The translations under genes and the position numbers were made by a program. The notes beneath the pieces are model-generated. The model did not search any database. It was not told where the DNA came from and saw only the letters and a program-made list of their open reading frames with translations. Source: Chrysochromulina tobinii (Eukaryota; Haptophyta; Prymnesiales; Chrysochromulinaceae). Taken from it: a stretch of DNA of 18,916 nucleotides. This document shows, one piece after another, positions 14,292 to 18,916 of the stretch. Every line of letters starts with the position of its first letter. Positions within the stretch are counted from its first letter, which is position 1. The DNA lies in NCBI GenBank assembly GCA_001275005.1, contig JWZX01002990.1, positions 1 through 18,916 on the forward strand, written 5' to 3'.

Positions 14292-17200
14292 TCATCCCAT
14301 TTCTACACCCTCCCTCGCTCGCTTCCGATTTCTAAGCCGTACCTCCCACTGCTTCTTGTCCTCGTCCTGCGGCTGCTGCGCTCGTCTCTGTGCGACGACC
14401 TCCTTCCGTGCTTTCTTTCCCAAGTCCTCGGGCGCATATCTTGCCTTCTCGAGGCGTCGTGCTTCTGCTCGCTGATCCGCGGTGAGCCTAGTGATGCCAA
14501 CCCAAGAATCCTGCCACGGGTTGCCATCTTCGTCATCTCCGACCCACTGCACCAGGACCTGCAGCGGCCTACCTCTTCTTGAGGTTGCAGGTCGCTCAAC
14601 TTGGAGGATCCTCTGAATGGCCCATCGCCCCGCGTCATCCGGCTCCAAGCCATCATATACTGCTCTCATGACGACCCTTCTCTGACGTTCCCTGCGCTCT
14701 TTGCGTACCGCTTTTCGCCGTACCTTATTTTGCACCGGCCCCCTCCTGGGCCCGATCTCAATCTCGATTTGCTCCCCTTGATCCGGAGCTACACCTCCAC
14801 TGAGCGTGTTGTTTGATGCAACCTCCCCCGGCGCGTAGAAGAAGCCTCCTTGGTCGCGCACAAAGTGTCCGACTCTGAGGCCCCGTATGTGCATCTCCTT
14901 CCATTCTAGTTTCGATAGCAATTGGGCTTTGCTCAGAGCGACACTCAGTTTGTCGTGGATCAATTCAATTCGTTCCTCCGTCTCCTCTTCAGTGATGATG
15001 TGCCACTTGGTGCCATCTGCGACGCGCGCCCAGCGCCTCATGCCTTCCTTCTGTGCGTTGACAATAGCGAGCGCTCGTACGCGCTCGCGCTTTCGTAGCT
15101 GCGCCGCGTAAGCGGTCATGCCTCCCACTCTAAGCCATTTCCGCCATGTTGCTAAAGCCCTAGTTTGAAGATGGTGCTCTGCCTCCGGCTGCATCTGGAA
15201 ACTCTGCACGTGACCCGTCGCTGTCAGCCAAAATAGTTCTCTTACGGGTTCCGCGCCACCCCCGTGTACAACCAACTTGTTTGACCGACCCTGACCTCGA
15301 GCCAGCACCAGCCTCCAGGCAAGCCATGCCCTCATCAGGAGCCACTCCGCCGGCGCATCAACGCCCGTCGCCTCTTCCACGTCCTGCACCATTTTCGCAG
15401 TCGCCGTAACTAATCTACGTCGCCCGTGTCCATTGAGCGCGCCATGTTGTCGCACAAACCTGGCCGCCAACCGGATGTCACGCAAGTCCGCCGTTCGCCG
15501 AACACCGGCGGCCCTTTGTACCGCCGCCCATTCTCTCACGACGGCGCTGAGGAGATTGAGATTTCTCAGGTGATTCCCGAGCGCGTGCGCTTGCTTTCTG
15601 CATTGTTCTTTTCCGGCCCGTTGTAGTGCGCATCCGGCCACCACCATGTCGGTGATGGCCATCCGGAACTTGCTTGAGTTGTCAGCCTGATTTCCAGTCC
15701 GGTCAAGGATGCCGGCAGCCGCCCGCAGCCAGCCGTCTATTTCTCCTCGTCGTGCGCGCTCCCTAATGTACCCCTGATTGGCGACCGAGCCCGCTGCCCC
15801 ATCCTCGGCCTCCCAGCCTCCAAGTCCTTGATGTAGGAGGACTATCAAATCGTTCAACTGGCCATGCCCTTGCCCACGCCCCGCCGCATCGGGTCCGATG
15901 ATTTTGAGCAGACAGCTCCGCGCTTTGACCGCTTGGAGAGCATAATGTTTCCTTGCCGTCACCATCGTGGTACCCATGCACTCGAAGTGGAAATGCCACC
16001 AGCTCGGTTCATGCGCGTCTCTGATGAACCATCGTCCGCTCCTAGCTTGTACCGCGTGGGTGTGTGTCATTTTGTCCGCCTGTAGCCTCGTCTCCATTCT
16101 TTCGGAGAGCACCACAGTGTCACCTGGGCCCACCCCCATTTGCTGATGGAGGTGTTCCGCGAGTGACGGTAGGCAGATCTTTGTTTTCGTCAGCGCGGCC
16201 GCTGGATGTACTTCCCGCCAGCGCCTCTCGTGTTTGAGGCATCCAAAGGGACAAGCCTCTGCCTTGATCAGAAGGCTTGCGCGACGCCCGGGGTACGGTT
16301 GGTCCACATACTGGCACCTCCGAGCTCCAATCGCCTCGCAGAAGGCGGCCGCTTCTTCTGTGAGTTTGAAGAGCGCCACATGCTCGTCGGGTTCCCGAAG
16401 AACCGTACGCTGGACTCGCTGCCGCAGTCGGGAAGCTACCAGCGCGCCCATTCCTTTGCTCGCAAATTCCTGCGCCGATCGGACGTGCCCTGGGAAGGTG
16501 ATAGAGGCAAATTGCACCTCTCCTCTTTGTATGGGGGAGAGGTCTTCCAATCCAAACTTGTCGCACGTGATGTCGGCGTACTCGTTGATCGGCTCACCAA
16601 CGTGTGATGTCTGCCAGAGTAAGACCAGTGCTGCGCATCTCCTGCGCAGCCGTTCAAAGTGTTCAAGGAGCTCGGCCGCGAGCCTGTCTCCTCTCGCCCT
16701 TGCCCCTAATCTTCCAAACCTCAACATCGCTAGCACAGGTGAAGTGGCGTCGAAGATTATGATGACGCGTTCGCCTAAGTTGCGCGTTGCTTCGTGTAAC
16801 GCGTCAAGTTGCGCTGCAAGCTCAGCGTGATAGTTGTCCTCGGCGACCCCTACCTCTTGCGTGAAACGTCCGCCAAAGATGTTTCCCTCGTGATCGACCG
16901 CTGCTCTGGTGCAGATGGGCATCCAGCCGCCCTCTCCAGTGGGCACCATCCTCCTCGATCCATCCAAAGTGAGCACTTTGGTCGCGCGGATACGCGCAGC
17001 CCACGCCGTAATGTTCGTCCACATCCGGTACTGTGCGCGCAGCTGGACGTGCGTCTCCTGCCTTTTATTCCCATCGCCATCAAAAACAGGTACGTCGCCG
17101 AGTGCAAGACGCGCCCTCGCTACCATTTGCACTGCCGGCTCCAATTTGCCAAGATCATCCTCGATAATCCGGCCGCAGGATGAATGACATAAGAATCCCT

Positions 17201-18190
17201 TTGAGTCAAATGAGAATCCGCGACGCATCTCCTCCACTCGCACCTGCCAATCGACCAGGAATCCGTGCTGATCCACCTGTTCCGATTTCATCCAGCTGGC
17301 TTCCCCGCCCAAAAACCGCGTGCACTCGTCACTCTCGAAGAAGAGACGTCCCCCTGACGCGTCCGCGACAACGTCTGCGCCACCTAATGCCCATTCCTCG
17401 GCAACGGGTTCAACGGTGCCTGGGAAAGCTCGGCGGATTGCGCCTTCCCAGTCCACGTCGCCGTCTGCTGGTAGTCCTCTTTTTCGCCGATCGACGCTCT
17501 CGCGAATCACCGTACGCAGTTCGTCGAGTGCTTCAACGTCCAAACGGGTTTCCTTCCCCCGCGTCTCACTCAGTTGTACGTCGCCGTTTACAGCGCGCAG
17601 ATTCCGTTGACCCCAGATCTCTCTCACTTCCCTTTCTGGGAAGACGCCACTCAAGCCGCCCTCGTCGAGGGCTGCAACCGTCCTGCTCCATTCTGCTTCC
17701 GCCTTATTTGGTAGGTGTTGGTAGCACGCCTGGGCCTCCTTGAATGTCATCCATCTGGGTCCTTCCACCCCTGCGCATGCCATCTGTCCCGCTGCCCTTA
17801 TCCGCGCTTCGAGCAAGGTGGGTGCGACTTCGATTCCTAGCCCGTGACTGTTCTCGGGCTCAAAAAGCGCCAGAGATTCCGTCTCTCTGAAATACGACCT
17901 CCGATGATGTAGAGGATCGTCACGTGGAAGCGGTGTTGTGCAGATCCAGTTGCAGTCAGACGTACCTTCAGGCTTGTAAGCCCTGAGTAATCCTGCAATC
18001 AGCATGAACGCGTCGCCCAGGTATCTGGTGTTTTCCCCCTTTAGTGTTTGTTCCATTGCTGAGAGCATATGTCCCCACTGAAATATCTGTGGGTCGCCTT
18101 GGCATCCCCATCTGCTCATGCTCAGCGCAAGACTTGATCGTGCTGCGGCGCGCTGGGATGTATCAGCCGCGTCCGCCATTGCCCTCGAAA
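14292..18190 (-). CDS. LINE polyprotein, C-terminal part: RNase H and chromodomain-like segment
   Basis: The open frame runs from 18317 to a TGA at 14292. The part above about 18190 overlaps the reverse transcriptase frame and is probably not coding. Residues are counted from 18317. SQRAAARSSLALSMSRWGCQ (about 54-73) looks like the post-RT thumb of such elements. RNase H is at about 446-590 with acidic residues D452 (LTLDGS), E499 (YHAELAAQLDAL), D523 (IIIFDATSP) and D582 (EPINEYADITCDK). C689 and C693 (CPFGC) and HFHFEC (775-780) may form the Cys/His site often found after RNase H in LINEs, with an unusually long spacer. A basic region (about 1190-1216) precedes a chromodomain-like segment (about 1231-1290): WAIQRILQVERP, PLQVLVQWVGDDEDGNPWQD, SWVGITRLT. 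The end is Lys/Arg-rich. The frame is free of stops for 1.3 kb codons, which suggests a young copy. Confidence 0.82.
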
Positions 18191-18916
18191 AAGAGACGTA
18201 CAGGGCCGTGCACGAGATGGTCCATAGATGCCTTCGCTTGTTCCCTTCTGCCTCCGCCCTCGTACAGGAGACACACTGGAGTCGATTCGTCTCTTTTCGT
18301 TTTCTTGTTGAAGACACGACGCCACTCTTTTTCGATGGACTCCATGAACTCGAACGAGTAGTAAGCGGTGCTGCATTTGAACCCAGCCAGTCCTTGGAAC
18401 AGGCCGTTGCTAACTAGTACGATGTCTTCCGCCCGCGGCTTGTACATTTTTTTGATGCGAGCGATGGCCGCCCTGAGTTGCTTTTTGAGCGCTTCCTCCG
18501 CCGCAAGCTCGTGGCCACACGCTGCTCGCAGCACCCCAAGATGCTTGTAAGCCTCGCCCATTGACATTACCGGTACGCGCGTGCCGTCCAAGGTAGTCAG
18601 GCCTGGGTCCGAGATGTCGCGCTCTTCTCCTTTTTCATTTCGAATGACCCCGGTGAGCACCGTCTTAAGTTTGCACTTGATGCCTATCTTAGATCCTGAA
18701 ATGGGAACCCAAGTCTCCCATAGTGCCCATGCCCTTCTCAAGTCCGCCTCCGAGTTGAACGTGCCCGCCCAGTCGTCTGCGTAAGCCATCTGTGCAAGAG
18801 TCCGAATGTACCCGTCGGAGTTTTCTTCGAAGCCAAAGAGCGGGACCCCATGAACAAATAGCTTGATTGCACACAGGATGGAGTTGAGCATGATCTTTGC
18901 CCGATCTGGGGATAAG
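18163..18916 (-). CDS. LINE reverse transcriptase, C-terminal fragment (cut by window edge and a frameshift)
   Basis: The frame is open from the right edge to a TGA at 18163-18165. The catalytic box AYADDWAGTF lies at about 18757-18786 (on the minus strand), with the two Asp of the RT motif. It is followed by GEAYKHLGVLRAACG, matching the 'Y.YLG' motif downstream of YADD in non-LTR reverse transcriptases. The frame ends early in a GGxG region (LLYEGGGRREQAKASM), whereas the homologous protein continues in the +1 frame through the next ORF. The switch is best placed near the T5 run at about 18189-18193. The palm's first half lies outside the window. Confidence 0.88.
   Translation of the reverse strand, partial: LSPDRAKIMLNSILCAIKLFVHGVPLFGFEENSDGYIRTLAQMAYADDWAGTFNSEADLRRAWALWETWVPISGSKIGIKCKLKTVLTGVIRNEKGEERDISDPGLTTLDGTRVPVMSMGEAYKHLGVLRAACGHELAAEEALKKQLRAAIARIKKMYKPRAEDIVLVSNGLFQGLAGFKCSTAYYSFEFMESIEKEWRRVFNKKTKRDESTPVCLLYEGGGRREQAKASMDHLVHGPVRLFFEGNGGRG

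Larger units (their letters stand above)
14169..18916 (-). mobile_element. LINE-type (non-LTR) retrotransposon, 5' end beyond window
   Basis: The minus strand carries, in element order, the end of a reverse transcriptase (YADD box at 18772-18783), a thumb-like region, an RNase H domain (about 16548-16982), a Cys/His cluster, a long basic region, a chromodomain-like segment, a stop at 14292, about 100 bp of 3' UTR, and a (TTAC)n tail at 14169-14188. This is the plan of non-LTR retrotransposons with RNase H; no LTR, integrase or protease is seen. The 5' part, including the rest of the reverse transcriptase and any endonuclease, lies to the right of the window. A single frameshift separates the reverse transcriptase frame from the rest, so the copy looks recent. 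It lies convergent to OXA1, just past its 3' end. Confidence 0.88.

Noticed and set aside
14292-18916. bacterial group II intron, retron or retrovirus-like element as source of the reverse transcriptase
   Set aside because: The order RT, RNase H, Cys/His cluster and simple-repeat 3' tail, with no LTR, protease, integrase or maturase, fits a non-LTR retrotransposon.
1-18916. CRISPR array, operon or prokaryotic defence island
   Set aside because: There are no spaced direct repeats of CRISPR type. The genes are eukaryotic, contain spliceosomal introns and alternate in strand.

Overview
This window is nuclear DNA from a GC-rich, gene-dense, flagellated unicellular alga. The best guess is a haptophyte, or another alga with a red secondary plastid. 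Four things support this. There are eukaryote-only genes (GID8, CWC15, SPAG6/PF16, a mitochondrial Oxa1 with a presequence). There are short GT-AG introns. One protein starts with a signal peptide ending AVA|F, as expected for bipartite plastid targeting in red-lineage secondary algae. One glycosyltransferase-like protein ends in a Cys-rich module of a kind I associate with haptophytes and similar protists. The taxonomic call is inference.

Layout, left to right. Positions 3-152 may be the end of an upstream gene. At 498-1166 (+) lies a complete GID8/TWA1 homologue, a subunit of the GID/CTLH ubiquitin ligase. A convergent gene at 1569-2582 (-) joins an F-box-like N-terminus to an OmpA-like domain. 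Head-to-head with it, across about 175 bp, is a plastid-targeted protein at 2758-3975 (+) with two DUF760-like modules around a canonical EF-hand pair. After about 0.8 kb of gene-free sequence comes an 841-residue coiled-coil and Pro/Ala-rich protein with a PH-like C-terminus (4771-7296, -). It diverges across 215 bp from the axonemal central-pair protein SPAG6/PF16 (7512-9149, +). The spliceosome protein CWC15 (9612-10373, -) diverges across 166 bp from a two-exon glycosyltransferase-like gene (10540-12287, +). Mitochondrial OXA1 (12719-14054, +) has one very short intron.

From about 14169 to the right edge the minus strand holds a non-LTR (LINE-type) retrotransposon running off the window. 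It has the C-terminal part of a reverse transcriptase (YADD), then, after one frameshift, a long ORF with an RNase H domain, a Cys/His cluster and an unusual C-terminal chromodomain-like segment. The element ends in a (TTAC)n tail about 115 bp past the OXA1 stop codon.

The host genes belong to unrelated pathways (protein turnover, plastid, cilium, splicing, Golgi, mitochondrial membrane). There is no operon or co-functional cluster. The shared theme is tight packing in divergent and convergent pairs. The most unusual items are the F-box/OmpA fusion, the DUF760/EF-hand protein, the glycosyltransferase that seems to lack its family's nucleotide-sugar-binding motifs, and the chromodomain-like tail on a LINE.
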